DNA of 64,000 nt from Nocardioides aurantiacus. GTDB lineage: Bacteria; Actinomycetota; Actinomycetes; Propionibacteriales; Nocardioidaceae. Both the position numbers and the translations under genes were made by a program. Every line of letters starts with the position of its first letter. Within the stretch, counting starts at the first letter, position 1. The notes under the pieces were generated by a model. That model was not told the DNA's origin. It did not search any database and saw nothing but the letters and a program-made list of their open reading frames with translations. The stretch lies in assembly GCF_003752505.1 (NCBI RefSeq), contig NZ_RKHO01000001.1, positions 3,224,001-3,288,000 of the forward strand, written 5' to 3'. Below, piece after piece: positions 8,909-20,478 of the stretch.

Positions 8909-11418
8909 TACAGCCGCACCACCCCACCCACGACCAGCACCAGCTCACCGGCGTCGTCGGAGGCGGGGAGGTCGACGGTGGCCGTGATCCGCCAGTCGTG
9001 GTGGCCCTCGGGGTCGGCGAGCACCTGCTGGACCTCCCAGGTCGTCGCCGTCTTCTCGACCTGGAACAGCAGCGGGCTGCGGGCGTCGGCGTCGGTCGCG
9101 ATCCAGGCGTGCTCGTCGAAGTAGGCGACCAGGCCGGCCTCCCAGTCGACGTCGGCGTCGAGCTCCTGCAGGTCGGCGAGGCGCCGCCGGGCCACCAGCT
9201 CGACGCGGCGGAACATCGCGTTGCGCACCAGGACGGTGAAGGCGCGGGTGTTGGCGGTGATCGCCGCCGGCGCGGGCGGCAGCACGTCGGGACCGACCTC
9301 GGCGAGCACGTGGTCGGGGTCGCTGAGCTGCTCCCACTCGTCGAGCAGGCTCGAGTCGGTCTGGCGCACCAGCAGCCCGAGCCACTCCACGATGTCGGTC
9401 AGCTCGTCGGTGCGGACCCGGTCGGGCACGGTCTGGCGCAGGGCGCGGTAGGTGTCGCCGAGGTAGCGCAGCACCAGCCCCTCGGAGCGGGTCAGGCCGT
9501 AGAACGCGACGTACTCCCCGAACGACATCGCCCGCTCGTAGAGGTCGCGCACCACCGACTTCGGCGAGAGCGCGTCCTCGCCGACCCACGGGTGGTGGGC
9601 GCGGTAGAGGCCGAAGGTGTGCTCGAGCAGCTCCTGCAGCGGCTGCGGGTGGGTGACCTCCTCGAGCAGCTCCATCCGCTCGTCGTACTCGATCCCCTCG
9701 GCCTTCATCGCGCCGATCGCCTCGCCCCGCGCCAGGTGCTCCTGCGCGCGCAGCACCGGCCCGGGGTCGTCGAGGGTGGCCTCGATGACCGACAGGATGT
9801 CGAGGGCGTACGTCGCGGACTCGGGGTCGAGGGTGTCCAGCACGTCCAGGGCGTACGCCGAGAGCGGCTGGTTGAGCGCGAAGTCGAGCTGCAGCCCCTC
9901 GGCCAGCCGGACCCGCCGGCCGTCGGGCTCGCGCGGCACCAGCCGCACCACCCCGGCCGCGAGCAGCGAGCGGTGCTGCGCGGCCGCGAGGCGCATCAGC
10001 CGCCGCTGCGAGCGCTCGTCCTCGTGGTTGTCGCGCAGCAGCCGCCGCATCGCCGCCGCCGGGTCGCCCGGCCGGGCGATGACGTTGAGCAGCATCGAGT
10101 GGGTGACCCGCATCCGGGAGACCAGCGGCTCGGGCTCGCCCTCCACGAGTCGGCGGAAGGTGTCCTCGTTCCAGGTCACCTGCCCCTCGGGCGGCTTCTT
10201 GCGCTGCACCCGCTTGAGCTTCTTGGGGTCGTCGCCGGCCTTGGCCACCAACCGGGCGTTCTCCACGACGTGGTCCGGCGCCTGCACCACGACGGTGCCG
10301 GCCGTGTCGTAGCCCGCACGCCCCGCGCGACCGGCGATCTGGTGGAACTCACGCGCCTTGAGCATCCGCTGGCGGCGGCCGTCGTACTTCGTCAGGCCGG
10401 TCAGCACCACCGTCCGGATCGGCACGTTGATGCCGACGCCGAGGGTGTCGGTGCCGCAGATGACCTTGAGCAGGCCGGCCTGGGCGAGCTGCTCGACGAG
10501 GCGGCGGTACTTCGGCAGCATGCCCGCGTGGTGGACCCCGATCCCGGCCTTGAGCAGCCGCGACAGCGTCCGGCCGAAGCCGGGGGCGAACCGGAAGTCG
10601 ACCAGCCGCTCGGCGATCCGGTCCTTCTCCTCGCGGGTCGCGACCTTGACGCTGGTCAGCGCCTGCGCGCGCTCCAGCGCGGATGCCTGCGTGAAGTGGA
10701 CGACGTACGCCGGGGCCTGGTGGGTCGTCAGCAGCTCCTCGATCGTCTCGTGCAGCGGCGTCACGGCCCACTCGTAGGACAGCGGCACCGGCCGCTCGGT
10801 GTGGGTGACCACCGCCGTGGCCCGTCCCGTACGCCGGGTCAGGTCGGCCTCGAAGCGGCTGACGTCGCCCAGCGTCGCGGACATCAGCACGAACTGCGCG
10901 CCGGTGAGCTCCAGCAGCGGCACCTGCCAGGCCCAGCCGCGGTCGGGCTCGGAGTAGTAGTGGAACTCGTCCATCACGACCTGGCCGACGTCGGCCGAGG
11001 ACCCCTCGCGCAGCGCGATGTTGGCCAGCACCTCGGCGGTGCAGCAGATCACCGGGGCCTGCGCGTTGATGGCGGCGTCGCCGGTGAGCATCCCGACGTG
11101 CTCGGGACCGAGCACGTCGACGAGCGCGAAGAACTTCTCCGAGACCAGCGCCTTGATCGGCGCGGTGTAGAACGTCCGGCGGCCCTCGGAGAGCGCGACG
11201 GCGTGCGCCGCCAGAGCGACCAGGCTCTTGCCGGTGCCGGTCGGGGTGGACAGGATCAGGTTGGCCCCGCTGACCAGCTCGATCAGCGACTCCTCCTGCG
11301 CCGGGTAGAGCGTCAGCCCCTGCTCCCCCACCCACGTCGAGAACGCGTCGTACAGCGCATCGGGGTCGGCGGGGACGGGGGCGTCGGGCGAGCCGGGCAG
11401 CAGGTCGAGGAGGCGCAT
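8908..11418 (-). CDS. DEAD/DEAH-box helicase with DUF3516 C-terminal region (Ski2-like)
   Basis: An 836-residue superfamily-2 helicase. It has Walker A STPTGTGKS near residues 55-63, a DEFH box (VVMDEFHYYSEPDRG) as motif II, MSATL as motif III, GVHHAGMLPKYRRLVE and CGTDTLGVGINVPIRTVV in RecA2, and HQIAGRAGRAGYD as motif VI. The roughly 450-residue C-terminal part corresponds to DUF3516, typical of actinobacterial Ski2-like helicases thought to act on RNA or DNA. An open frame extends upstream to 11841 but runs through low-complexity sequence; the ATG giving MRLLDLLPGSP is favoured. Genes for a small basic protein and a DksA-like protein lie upstream on the same strand. Confidence 0.92.
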   Translation of the reverse strand: MRLLDLLPGSPDAPVPADPDALYDAFSTWVGEQGLTLYPAQEESLIELVSGANLILSTPTGTGKSLVALAAHAVALSEGRRTFYTAPIKALVSEKFFALVDVLGPEHVGMLTGDAAINAQAPVICCTAEVLANIALREGSSADVGQVVMDEFHYYSEPDRGWAWQVPLLELTGAQFVLMSATLGDVSRFEADLTRRTGRATAVVTHTERPVPLSYEWAVTPLHETIEELLTTHQAPAYVVHFTQASALERAQALTSVKVATREEKDRIAERLVDFRFAPGFGRTLSRLLKAGIGVHHAGMLPKYRRLVEQLAQAGLLKVICGTDTLGVGINVPIRTVVLTGLTKYDGRRQRMLKAREFHQIAGRAGRAGYDTAGTVVVQAPDHVVENARLVAKAGDDPKKLKRVQRKKPPEGQVTWNEDTFRRLVEGEPEPLVSRMRVTHSMLLNVIARPGDPAAAMRRLLRDNHEDERSQRRLMRLAAAQHRSLLAAGVVRLVPREPDGRRVRLAEGLQLDFALNQPLSAYALDVLDTLDPESATYALDILSVIEATLDDPGPVLRAQEHLARGEAIGAMKAEGIEYDERMELLEEVTHPQPLQELLEHTFGLYRAHHPWVGEDALSPKSVVRDLYERAMSFGEYVAFYGLTRSEGLVLRYLGDTYRALRQTVPDRVRTDELTDIVEWLGLLVRQTDSSLLDEWEQLSDPDHVLAEVGPDVLPPAPAAITANTRAFTVLVRNAMFRRVELVARRRLADLQELDADVDWEAGLVAYFDEHAWIATDADARSPLLFQVEKTATTWEVQQVLADPEGHHDWRITATVDLPASDDAGELVLVVGGVVRL

Positions 11419-11483
11419 CGTGCGTCCAGTCTCCCCGACCCGCGGCCCGGCCGGTGCTGCGGTGGTGCGCTCGACCCCGAGGG

Positions 11484-11675
11484 TCAGCGGCGGCCGCCCA
11501 GCTTGCCGAGCAGGCCGCGCACGCCGCGGCCGATGGCCTCGTCGGAGCTGCGGCGACCGCCGGCGGCCCCGGTGCCGGGTCCCCCGACGCGCCCGGGACC
11601 CGGGGTGCCTCCGGTGCGGCGGCCGCTCGCGGCGCCGCCGGCGACCCTGTTGATGATTCCTCGCAGATTGGCCAT
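11484..11675 (-). CDS. small basic glycine/arginine-rich hypothetical protein
   Basis: A 63-residue protein starting MANLRGIINRVAGG, with a Gly/Pro/Arg-rich middle and a basic GRGVRGLLGKLGGRR end. A good ribosome-binding site (GGGAG, 7 nt before the ATG) supports it. No known domain is recognised. It sits between the DksA-like gene and the helicase, all in the same direction. The amphipathic ends could bind membrane or nucleic acid, but that is speculation. Confidence 0.5.
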   Translation of the reverse strand: MANLRGIINRVAGGAASGRRTGGTPGPGRVGGPGTGAAGGRRSSDEAIGRGVRGLLGKLGGRR

Positions 11676-11759
11676 GACGGTCTCCCTCGTAGTCACCGGG
11701 CCACGTTGCCCGATGAGGTCTCGTGCCCAGGACGCCCGTCTTGATGCATCCGCCCGGCC

Positions 11760-12083
11760 TCAGCGACGGGCGGCGTCGTCCACGCAGAGCACCGCCCACG
11801 GCAGCGCCTCGAGCCGCCCCGCGGGGATCTCCCGACCACACACGTCACAGCGGCCGTAGGAGTCCTCGTCGAGCTTCTCCAGCGCCCGCACGACGTCGGC
11901 CCGGACGCCCTGCAGCTGGTCGTGGACCGCCACCTGCTGCATCCGGTCGATGGCCAGCGACGTCCCCTCGCCGATCCGCTTGCCGAAGGAGATGCCGCCC
12001 GTCTCGGTCGGCGGCCGCTCCATCTCGGTCATCTGCGCGTCGATCTCGGCGAGCTTCTCGGTCAGCGTGCGGCGCGGGTCCAT
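11760..12083 (-). CDS. TraR/DksA-type C4 zinc-finger protein with an altered finger
   Basis: A 107-residue protein of the DksA/TraR class. An N-terminal helical hairpin (TEKLAEIDAQMTEME...VRADVVRALEKLDED) is followed by CDVCGREIPAGRLEALP. The last metal position is altered: the usual CxxC at the end reads CVDD, so only three of four finger cysteines remain. The family binds the RNA polymerase secondary channel or acts as a general transcription factor. The start is the ATG giving MDPRRTL; longer in-frame starts run into sequence antisense to xthA. It is divergent from xthA. Confidence 0.85.
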   Translation of the reverse strand: MDPRRTLTEKLAEIDAQMTEMERPPTETGGISFGKRIGEGTSLAIDRMQQVAVHDQLQGVRADVVRALEKLDEDSYGRCDVCGREIPAGRLEALPWAVLCVDDAARR

Positions 12084-12155
12084 CGGCCCAGCATGCCCTG
12101 CGGTCGCGCCGGGGCAGGGCCGGCGGCGGTCGGTGGCGCGGCATACCCTCGCCCG

Positions 12156-12929
12156 GTGCGCATCGCCACCTGGAACGTCAACTCCCTCCGCAGCCGCATC
12201 GACCGGGTCGAGGCGTTCCTGCAGCGCCACGACGTTGACGTGCTGGCGCTGCAGGAGACCAAGGCCCGCGAGGAGCAGCTGCCGCTGATGGGGCTCACCA
12301 GCCTGGGGTACGACGTCGCCGCAGTCGGCCACGACCAGTGGAACGGCGTCGCGGTGATCAGCCGGGTCGGCATCGAGGACGTGGAGGTCGGGTTCGAGGG
12401 CATGCCCTCCTGGGGCGACCCGGGGGTGGCCGAGGCGCGGGCGCTGGGGGCGACGTGCGGCGGCGTGCGCGTGTGGTCGCTCTACGTGCCCAACGGGCGC
12501 AAGGTCGACGACCCCCACTACGCCTACAAGCTCGACTGGCTGGCGCGGCTGCACGAGGCCTCGCGGTCGATGAGCGGCGACGTCGCGCTCGTCGGCGACT
12601 GGAACATCGCGCCGCAGGACGAGGACGTCTTCGACGTCGCGGCGTTCGCCAGGAGCACCCACGTGACCCGGCCCGAGCGCGCCGCCTTCGAGGCGTTCCT
12701 CGACGACGACTGGGTCGACGTCGTCCGCCCGCACGCGCCGGGGCCCGAGGTCTACACCTACTGGGACTACTACCGGCAGCGCTACGAGCGCAACCGCGGC
12801 ATGCGCATCGACTTCGTGCTCGGCAACCCGTCCTTCGCGGACCGGGTGCGCGGGGCCTTCATCGACCGCGACGAGCGGGCCGGCAAGGGCGCCAGCGACC
12901 ACGCCCCCGTCGTCGTCGACCTCGACTGA
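12156..12929 (+). CDS. xthA: exodeoxyribonuclease III (AP endonuclease)
   Basis: A 257-residue EEP-family nuclease. It has TWNVNSLRSR at the N-terminus, the metal-binding Glu in LQETK, LYVPNGRKVDD, the catalytic GDWNIAP motif (usually GDFNIAP), the late RIDFVLGNP and the terminal SDHAPV histidine. It cleaves DNA 5' to abasic sites and degrades 3' ends during base-excision repair. The GTG start at 12156 gives the standard N-terminus; longer in-frame versions add unrelated sequence. It is followed after 19 bp by the NifS-like gene, probably in one transcript. Confidence 0.93.
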   Translation: MRIATWNVNSLRSRIDRVEAFLQRHDVDVLALQETKAREEQLPLMGLTSLGYDVAAVGHDQWNGVAVISRVGIEDVEVGFEGMPSWGDPGVAEARALGATCGGVRVWSLYVPNGRKVDDPHYAYKLDWLARLHEASRSMSGDVALVGDWNIAPQDEDVFDVAAFARSTHVTRPERAAFEAFLDDDWVDVVRPHAPGPEVYTYWDYYRQRYERNRGMRIDFVLGNPSFADRVRGAFIDRDERAGKGASDHAPVVVDLD

Positions 12930-12948
12930 CCAGGAGCAGGAGACCGCC

Positions 12949-14163
12949 ATGGACGACCTCGACCTCGACCTCGAGCGCGTACGCCGCGCCTTCCCCGCGC
13001 TGGCCGACGGCCGGGCCCGCTTCGACTCCCCCGGCGGCTCGCTGACGCCGACCGTGGTCGCCGACGCCGTCGCCGACACGCTGGTCGCCGGGCTCAGCAA
13101 CCGCGGACCGGTGAACCCCTCGGAGCGTCGGGCCGACGAGGTCGTGACCGCCGCCCGCGCCGCGGTCGCCGACCTGGTGGGCGGCGACCCCCGCGGCGTC
13201 GTCTTCGGCCGCTCGATGACCGAGCTGACCTGGGCGTTGGCCCGCACCCTGGCGGCCGGCTGGGGGCCCGGCGACGAGGTCGTCGTCACCCGGCTCGACC
13301 ACGACGCCGACGTGCGCCCCTGGGTGACGCTGGCCGAGCGCGTCGGTGCGACCGTGCGCTGGCTGGGCTTCGACCGCGACACCGGCGAGCTCGACGACGT
13401 CGCAGGCGTGCTGGGCGAGCGCACCCGGCTCGTCGCGGTCACCGGTGCCTCCAACCTGATCGGCACCCGGCCCGACGTGGCCGCGATCGCGGCCGCGGCC
13501 CACGCGGTCGGCGCGCTCGTCCACCTCGACGCGGTGCACCTCGTGCCGCACGCGGCCGTCGACCTGACGGCCCTCGGCGTCGACCTGCTGGCCTGCTCGC
13601 CCTACAAGTTCTTCGGGCCCCACCACGGCGCGCTGGTCGCCTCGCCCGACCTGCTCGAGACGCTGCGGCCCGACAAGCTGCTGCCCTCGACCGACGCCGT
13701 GCCGGAGCGGTTCGAGCTGGGCACGCTGCCCTACGAGCTGCTCGCCGGCACCACCGCGGCCGTCGACTTCGTGGCCGCGCTGGTCCCCTCCGGAGCCGCG
13801 TCCGAGCCGCCCGCCCGGCGGGAGCGGGTCCTGACCTCGATGGCGGCGGTCGAGCGCCACGAGGCGGCGCTGCTGGCCCGGCTGCTCGACGGCCTCGGGT
13901 CGCTGGGCCACGTGCGCACGCACGGCCGGGCGGCGCGTCGTACGCCCACGGTGCTGCTGGAGGTCGCGGGCCGCTCGGGGCACGAGGTCCACGAGCACCT
14001 CGGGTCGCTGGGGATCCACGCGCCGGCGAGCAACTTCTACGCGATCGAGGCCTCGCGCTGGCTCGGCCTCGGCGACGCCGGAGCGGTGCGGGTCGGGCTG
14101 GCGGCGTACTCCAGCACCGACGACGTCGACCGGCTGCTCGCCGGGCTGGACTCGCTGGGCTGA
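12949..14163 (+). CDS. cysteine desulfurase-like PLP enzyme (class V aminotransferase)
   Basis: A 404-residue fold-type I PLP enzyme of the NifS/SufS-like branch sometimes annotated as VC1184-type. It has DSPGGS at the start, RLDHDADVRPW, SNLIGTRPDV, the cofactor aspartate region HLDAVHLVPH and the Schiff-base lysine in CSPYKFFGPHHG. The C-terminal LGIHAPASNFYAIE helps define this subgroup. Members resemble cysteine desulfurases but lack a clear mobile-loop cysteine, so the substrate is uncertain. The gene ends at a strong hairpin shared with the convergent katG. Confidence 0.88.
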   Translation: MDDLDLDLERVRRAFPALADGRARFDSPGGSLTPTVVADAVADTLVAGLSNRGPVNPSERRADEVVTAARAAVADLVGGDPRGVVFGRSMTELTWALARTLAAGWGPGDEVVVTRLDHDADVRPWVTLAERVGATVRWLGFDRDTGELDDVAGVLGERTRLVAVTGASNLIGTRPDVAAIAAAAHAVGALVHLDAVHLVPHAAVDLTALGVDLLACSPYKFFGPHHGALVASPDLLETLRPDKLLPSTDAVPERFELGTLPYELLAGTTAAVDFVAALVPSGAASEPPARRERVLTSMAAVERHEAALLARLLDGLGSLGHVRTHGRAARRTPTVLLEVAGRSGHEVHEHLGSLGIHAPASNFYAIEASRWLGLGDAGAVRVGLAAYSSTDDVDRLLAGLDSLG

Positions 14164-14169
14164 GCGACG

Positions 14170-14207
14170 CCGGAGCCCGGGCCGACCGTGGTCGACCCGG
14201 GCTCCGG
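14170..14207. terminator. bidirectional terminator between the NifS-like gene and katG
   Basis: Perfect 12-bp arms CCGGAGCCCGGG (14170-14181) and CCCGGGCTCCGG (14196-14207) continue inward as CGACC/GGTCG with a 2-nt loop. The hairpin lies 6 bp past the NifS-like stop and 22 bp past the katG stop, so it can serve both converging transcripts. Confidence 0.8.
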
Positions 14208-14229
14208 GATGCTGCGGTGGACCTGCGGC

Positions 14230-16919
<2,690 letters not shown>

Positions 16920-16979
16920 CGCCCCACCCTCCCGCACTTTCTGGAACGAATCAAGACTAGCGGGGTGCGTGCGCGTGAC

Positions 16980-17187
16980 GTCCCCCGGTAGATCGGGGTT
17001 GTGGACGCACCACTCGCGCTGTGACGGGCTCGAGGCGTCCACAGACCCGCGGAGGACGGGCGAGCGGCCCGCCCGACGGTCGCGGGCCGTACGCCGCGGC
17101 GTACGCGGGGACCTGGCGAGGGTTGTGGACGGTCTCGGGGCGTCACGACCCGTGTGGAGCGTCCACAACCCCGATTTACAAGGGGAC
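16980..17187. mobile_element. 208-bp element with about 70-bp imperfect terminal inverted repeats (MITE-like)
   Basis: The left arm beginning GTCCCCCGGTAGATCGGGG and the reverse complement of the right arm (from 17187) beginning GTCCCCTTGTAAATCGGGG align over about 70 bp at roughly three-quarters identity, including an exact 17-base core ATCGGGGTTGTGGACGC. Each arm itself contains TTGTGGACG...CGTCCACA. The central 60 bp is unrelated GC-rich sequence. No ORF is evident. It occupies most of the 329-bp gap between furA and rmuC. It could be a non-autonomous element or a large regulatory hairpin. Confidence 0.5.
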
Positions 17188-17248
17188 CGCGGCGGCGAGC
17201 AACGCGCGCCCGCCGGGGGCTGTCGGTGGTCGCTGGCACGCTGCGGCC

Positions 17249-18376
17249 ATGGACCTGCTGCTGCCCGTGCTGACCCTGGTGATCGGCCTGCTCCTCGGGG
17301 CGCTCGCGACGCTGGTGTGGTCGCGGCGCGGCGGGGAGCCCGAGGTGCTGCGGGCGCTCGGTGCCCGCGGCGAGGACCAGGCGGTGCTGCGCGACGGCCT
17401 CGACCGGCTCCACGAACGGCTGCGCGACGTGGAGCACCAGCGCGCGTCGTGGCAGGGGCAGCTGCGTCAGCAGGTCGACGACGTCCGGCACAGCACCGAC
17501 CTGCTGCGCCGCGAGACGGGCGCGCTGTCGACGGCGCTGCGGCGCCCGCACGTGCGCGGCCAGTGGGGCGAGCTCCACCTGCGACGCTCGGTCGAGCTGG
17601 CCGGCATGGTCGAGCACTGCGACTTCTCCGAGCAGGTCCACCTCACCGACGGCGACGACCGGCGGCAGCGGCCGGACCTGGTGGTCCGGCTCGCGGGTGG
17701 CCGGTCGGTCGTGGTGGACGCCAAGGTGCCGCTCGACGCCCACCTCGACGCGCTCACCGCCGACGACGAGGACGAGACCCAGGCCCACCTGCGCCGCCAC
17801 GTGCGGCAGGTCCGCACCCACGTCGACGGGCTCTCCTCGAAGGCCTACTGGCGGTCACTGCCGGGCAGCCCGGAGTTCGTCGTCATGTTCGTCCCCGCCG
17901 AGTCCTTCCTGGCCGCGGCGCTGGAGACCGACCCCACCCTCCTGGAGTACGCCGCCGCACGCGACGTCGTCCTCGCGACCCCGACCACCCTGATCGCCCT
18001 CCTGCGCACCGTCGCCCACGGGTGGACCACCGAGCTGCTGGCCGAGCGCACCCGCGAGATCCACGAGCTGGGCCGGGAGCTGCACGCCCGGATCGGGATC
18101 ATGGGCGGCCACCTCGACCGGGTCGGCCGCTCGCTCACCGCCGCCGTCGAGGGCTACAACGCCGCCGTCGGGTCGCTGGAGAGCCGGGTGCTCGTCACCG
18201 CCCGCCAGTTCGAGGACATCGGCGTGGCCCGCGAGGAGCTGTCGCGCCCGCGGTCGGTCACCTCCACCTCGCGGCCGCTGACGGCCGCCGAGCTGCTCGA
18301 CGAGGTCGCCCCCACCCGTCCCGAGCTGCCCCACGACGAGGCCCCGCCCGGCGAGTCGCGCCGCGACACGGCGTGA
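17249..18376 (+). CDS. rmuC: RmuC-family DNA recombination protein
   Basis: A 375-residue RmuC protein. One N-terminal transmembrane helix (LLLPVLTLVIGLLLGALATLVW) is followed by a coiled coil (HERLRDVEHQRASWQGQLRQ) and the conserved nuclease-like core: VRGQWGELHLRRSVELAGM, RPDLVVRLAGGRSVVVDAKVPLDAHLDA and FVVMFVPAESFLAAAL, then LATPTTLIALLRTVAHGW. The family limits inversion at short inverted repeats and has a restriction-endonuclease-like fold. The ATG at 17249 begins at the membrane helix; longer open-frame versions would run through the inverted element. DUF6542 follows. Confidence 0.9.
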   Translation: MDLLLPVLTLVIGLLLGALATLVWSRRGGEPEVLRALGARGEDQAVLRDGLDRLHERLRDVEHQRASWQGQLRQQVDDVRHSTDLLRRETGALSTALRRPHVRGQWGELHLRRSVELAGMVEHCDFSEQVHLTDGDDRRQRPDLVVRLAGGRSVVVDAKVPLDAHLDALTADDEDETQAHLRRHVRQVRTHVDGLSSKAYWRSLPGSPEFVVMFVPAESFLAAALETDPTLLEYAAARDVVLATPTTLIALLRTVAHGWTTELLAERTREIHELGRELHARIGIMGGHLDRVGRSLTAAVEGYNAAVGSLESRVLVTARQFEDIGVAREELSRPRSVTSTSRPLTAAELLDEVAPTRPELPHDEAPPGESRRDTA

Positions 18377-18395
18377 GCCGACCTACGTTGTCGGC

Positions 18396-18851
18396 GTGAG
18401 CGCACCCACCCTGTGGGAAGAGGGACAGCTGAGCGGCAGCCGCGTCGTGCGGTTGGCGGTCCTGGCCGGCCTGCTCGTCCTCGCCGTCGACCTGCTCCTC
18501 GGACCCGAGCTGTCGCTGCTGTTCGACCTCGGCTTCGTGGCGCTCAGCGTCGCCGCCGCGCTGGCGGTGAGGCCGAGCGACTTCTTCCCGGTGGCCGTGC
18601 TGCCGCCCCTGCTGCTGCTCGGCCTGGTGCTGCTCGCCGCGCTGGTCGAGCCCGGCTGGGTCGCGCTGCCCGAGGACACCGTCGTCCAGGCGGTCGTCTC
18701 GGGCCTGGCCCACCGCGCCGGCGGCCTCGCCGCGGCGTACGCCCTGGTGCTGGCGGTGCTGGTGATCCGGATGCGCGTGCAGGCCCGCCACGGGGAGCGC
18801 TACGCGAAGCGCTCGGGGTCGCCGGCGCCCACCCGCGTCACCTCGGGGTAG
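18396..18851 (+). CDS. DUF6542 integral membrane protein
   Basis: A 151-residue protein with four predicted transmembrane helices (about residues 18-37, 40-58, 64-88 and 101-126) and a short basic tail. It matches the actinobacterial DUF6542 family, whose M. tuberculosis member (Rv1111c, from memory) also lies between ispH and ychF. The function is unknown. The GTG start at 18396 follows rmuC by 19 bp. Its last 52 bp overlap the 3' end of the convergent Sua5/YciO gene. Confidence 0.75.
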   Translation: MSAPTLWEEGQLSGSRVVRLAVLAGLLVLAVDLLLGPELSLLFDLGFVALSVAAALAVRPSDFFPVAVLPPLLLLGLVLLAALVEPGWVALPEDTVVQAVVSGLAHRAGGLAAAYALVLAVLVIRMRVQARHGERYAKRSGSPAPTRVTSG

Positions 18852-19420
18852 CCCTCGGAGAAGTCCACGACGGTCGTCGGCTCCTGGCCGCACTCACCGC
18901 TGTCGAGCACCGCGTCGAGCTGGTGGTCGAGCGCCTCCTTGACGGTCCAGCCGTCGGTCATCGGCTCGGTCTCGCCCGGCAGCAGCAACGTGCTGGAGAG
19001 CAGCGGCTCCCCCAGCTCCTCGAGCAGCGCCTGCACGACGGGGTGCTCGGGGATGCGGACGCCGACGGTGCGCTTCTTGGGGTGCATCAGCCGCTTCGGC
19101 ACCTCGGAGGTGGCGGGCAGGATGAAGGTGTAGGGCCCCGGGGTCGCCGACTTCACCGCCCGGAAGGCCGCGTTGTCGAGCTTGACGAGCTGCCCGAGCT
19201 GGGCGAAGTCGCGGCAGACCAGCGTGAAGTGGTGCCGGTCGTCGAGGTCGCGCAGCCGCTTGATCCGGGCGAGCCCGTCACGGTTGCCGAGCTGGATCCC
19301 CAGCGCGTAGCCGGAGTCGGTCGGGTAGGCCAGCAGGCCGTCCTCGCGCAGCAGCGCGACGGCCTGGGCGATCGTGCGCGGCTGCGGGTCGACCGGGTGG
19401 ACGTCGAGGAAGCGGGCCAC
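18800..19420 (-). CDS. Sua5/YciO/YrdC family protein (L-threonylcarbamoyladenylate synthase-like)
   Basis: A 206-residue single-domain YrdC-fold protein of the YciO branch. It has AYPTDSGYALG near residue 32, KRLRDLDDRHHFTLVCRDFAQL, PGPYTFILPATSEVPKRL and VGVRIPEHPVVQALL. The fold binds double-stranded RNA and, in Sua5/TsaC, makes threonylcarbamoyl-AMP for the tRNA t6A modification; whether YciO proteins perform this in vivo is less certain. It lies 3 bp downstream of ispH in the same direction. The convergent DUF6542 gene overlaps its 3' end. Confidence 0.88.
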   Translation of the reverse strand: MARFLDVHPVDPQPRTIAQAVALLREDGLLAYPTDSGYALGIQLGNRDGLARIKRLRDLDDRHHFTLVCRDFAQLGQLVKLDNAAFRAVKSATPGPYTFILPATSEVPKRLMHPKKRTVGVRIPEHPVVQALLEELGEPLLSSTLLLPGETEPMTDGWTVKEALDHQLDAVLDSGECGQEPTTVVDFSEGYPEVTRVGAGDPERFA

Positions 19421-19423
19421 GGC

Positions 19424-20422
19424 TCAGGACTTGCCGGCGGCCCGCAGGTCGCGGCGCAGCTCGGGCGGGAGGGCGAAGATCAGCGACTCCTCGGCCGTGT
19501 GCACCGCCTCGGCGTCGGGGTAGCCGTGCTCGGAGAGCAGCTCCAGCACGCCGACCACCAGCGAGTCGGGCACCGAGGCGCCGGAGGTCACGCTCACCGT
19601 GCGCACGCCCTCGAGCCAGGCCAGGTCGACCTCCCCGGCGTCGTCCACGCGGTAGGCCGCCTTGGCGCCCGCCTCGAGGGCGACCTCGGCCAGCCGCACC
19701 GAGTTCGAGGAGTTGGCCGAGCCCACGACGATGACGAGGTCGGCGTCCTTGCCGATCTCCTTGATCGCCAGCTGGCGGTTCTGGGTGGCGTAGCAGATGT
19801 CGTCGCTCGGCGGGTCCAGCAGCAGCGGGAACCGCTCGCGGATGGCGTCGACGGTGTCCATCGTCTCGTCGACCGAGAGGGTGGTCTGCGAGAGCCAGGC
19901 GACCTTGGCGGGGTCGCGGACCACGATGTTCGGCACGTCGGCCGGGCTCTGCACGAGCTGGATGTTCTCGGGCGCCTCGCCGGCGGTGCCCTCGACCTCC
20001 TCGTGGCCCTCGTGGCCGATGAGCAGGATGTCGTAGTCGTCGGTGGCGAAGCGGCGGGCCTCGTGGTGGACCTTCGTCACCAGCGGGCAGGTCGCGTCGA
20101 TGGTCTTCAGCCCCCGCTCGGCGGCGTCGGTGTGCACCGCCGGGGAGACGCCGTGGGCGGAGAACACCACGGTCTCGCCGGACGGCACCTCGTCGAGCTC
20201 CTCGACGAAGATCGCCCCGCGCGACTCCAGGTCGGCCACGACGTGCTTGTTGTGCACGATCTGCTTGCGCACGTAGACCGGCGAGCCGTAGAGGTCGAGC
20301 GCCTTCTCCACGGTGATCACGGCGCGGTCGACGCCTGCGCAGTAGCCGCGCGGCGCGGCCAGGCGGACGGCGAGGTCGGCCTGGTCGGGCGGGAGGAAGG
20401 TCGGCGTACCCAGGTCGGTCAT
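19424..20422 (-). CDS. ispH: 4-hydroxy-3-methylbut-2-enyl diphosphate reductase
   Basis: A 332-residue iron-sulfur enzyme, last step of the MEP isoprenoid pathway, reducing HMBPP to IPP and DMAPP. The three [4Fe-4S] cysteines lie in [24 protein letters not shown] and [10 protein letters not shown]. Other hallmarks are [25 protein letters not shown] and [10 protein letters not shown]. An alternative ATG lies 9 bp upstream at 20431. The gene diverges from xseA and probably shares a transcript with the Sua5/YciO gene. In M. tuberculosis lytB2/ispH is also next to xseA (from memory). Confidence 0.96.
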   Translation of the reverse strand: MTDLGTPTFLPPDQADLAVRLAAPRGYCAGVDRAVITVEKALDLYGSPVYVRKQIVHNKHVVADLESRGAIFVEELDEVPSGETVVFSAHGVSPAVHTDAAERGLKTIDATCPLVTKVHHEARRFATDDYDILLIGHEGHEEVEGTAGEAPENIQLVQSPADVPNIVVRDPAKVAWLSQTTLSVDETMDTVDAIRERFPLLLDPPSDDICYATQNRQLAIKEIGKDADLVIVVGSANSSNSVRLAEVALEAGAKAAYRVDDAGEVDLAWLEGVRTVSVTSGASVPDSLVVGVLELLSEHGYPDAEAVHTAEESLIFALPPELRRDLRAAGKS

Positions 20423-20478
20423 GGGTCCCATGGTAGGCGGCGACCCTCGCCGTCGGTGCCGGCACCTAGGGTGCGGGC

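Noticed and set aside
11419-11841. N-terminal extension of the helicase
   Set aside because: Extension residues are low-complexity and overlap the region coding the small basic protein; the ATG at 11418 starts a normal helicase N-terminus.
8410-11859. 1149-codon open frame opposite the DUF3516 helicase
   Set aside because: Purely antisense to the helicase with no recognisable domain; GC-driven open frame.
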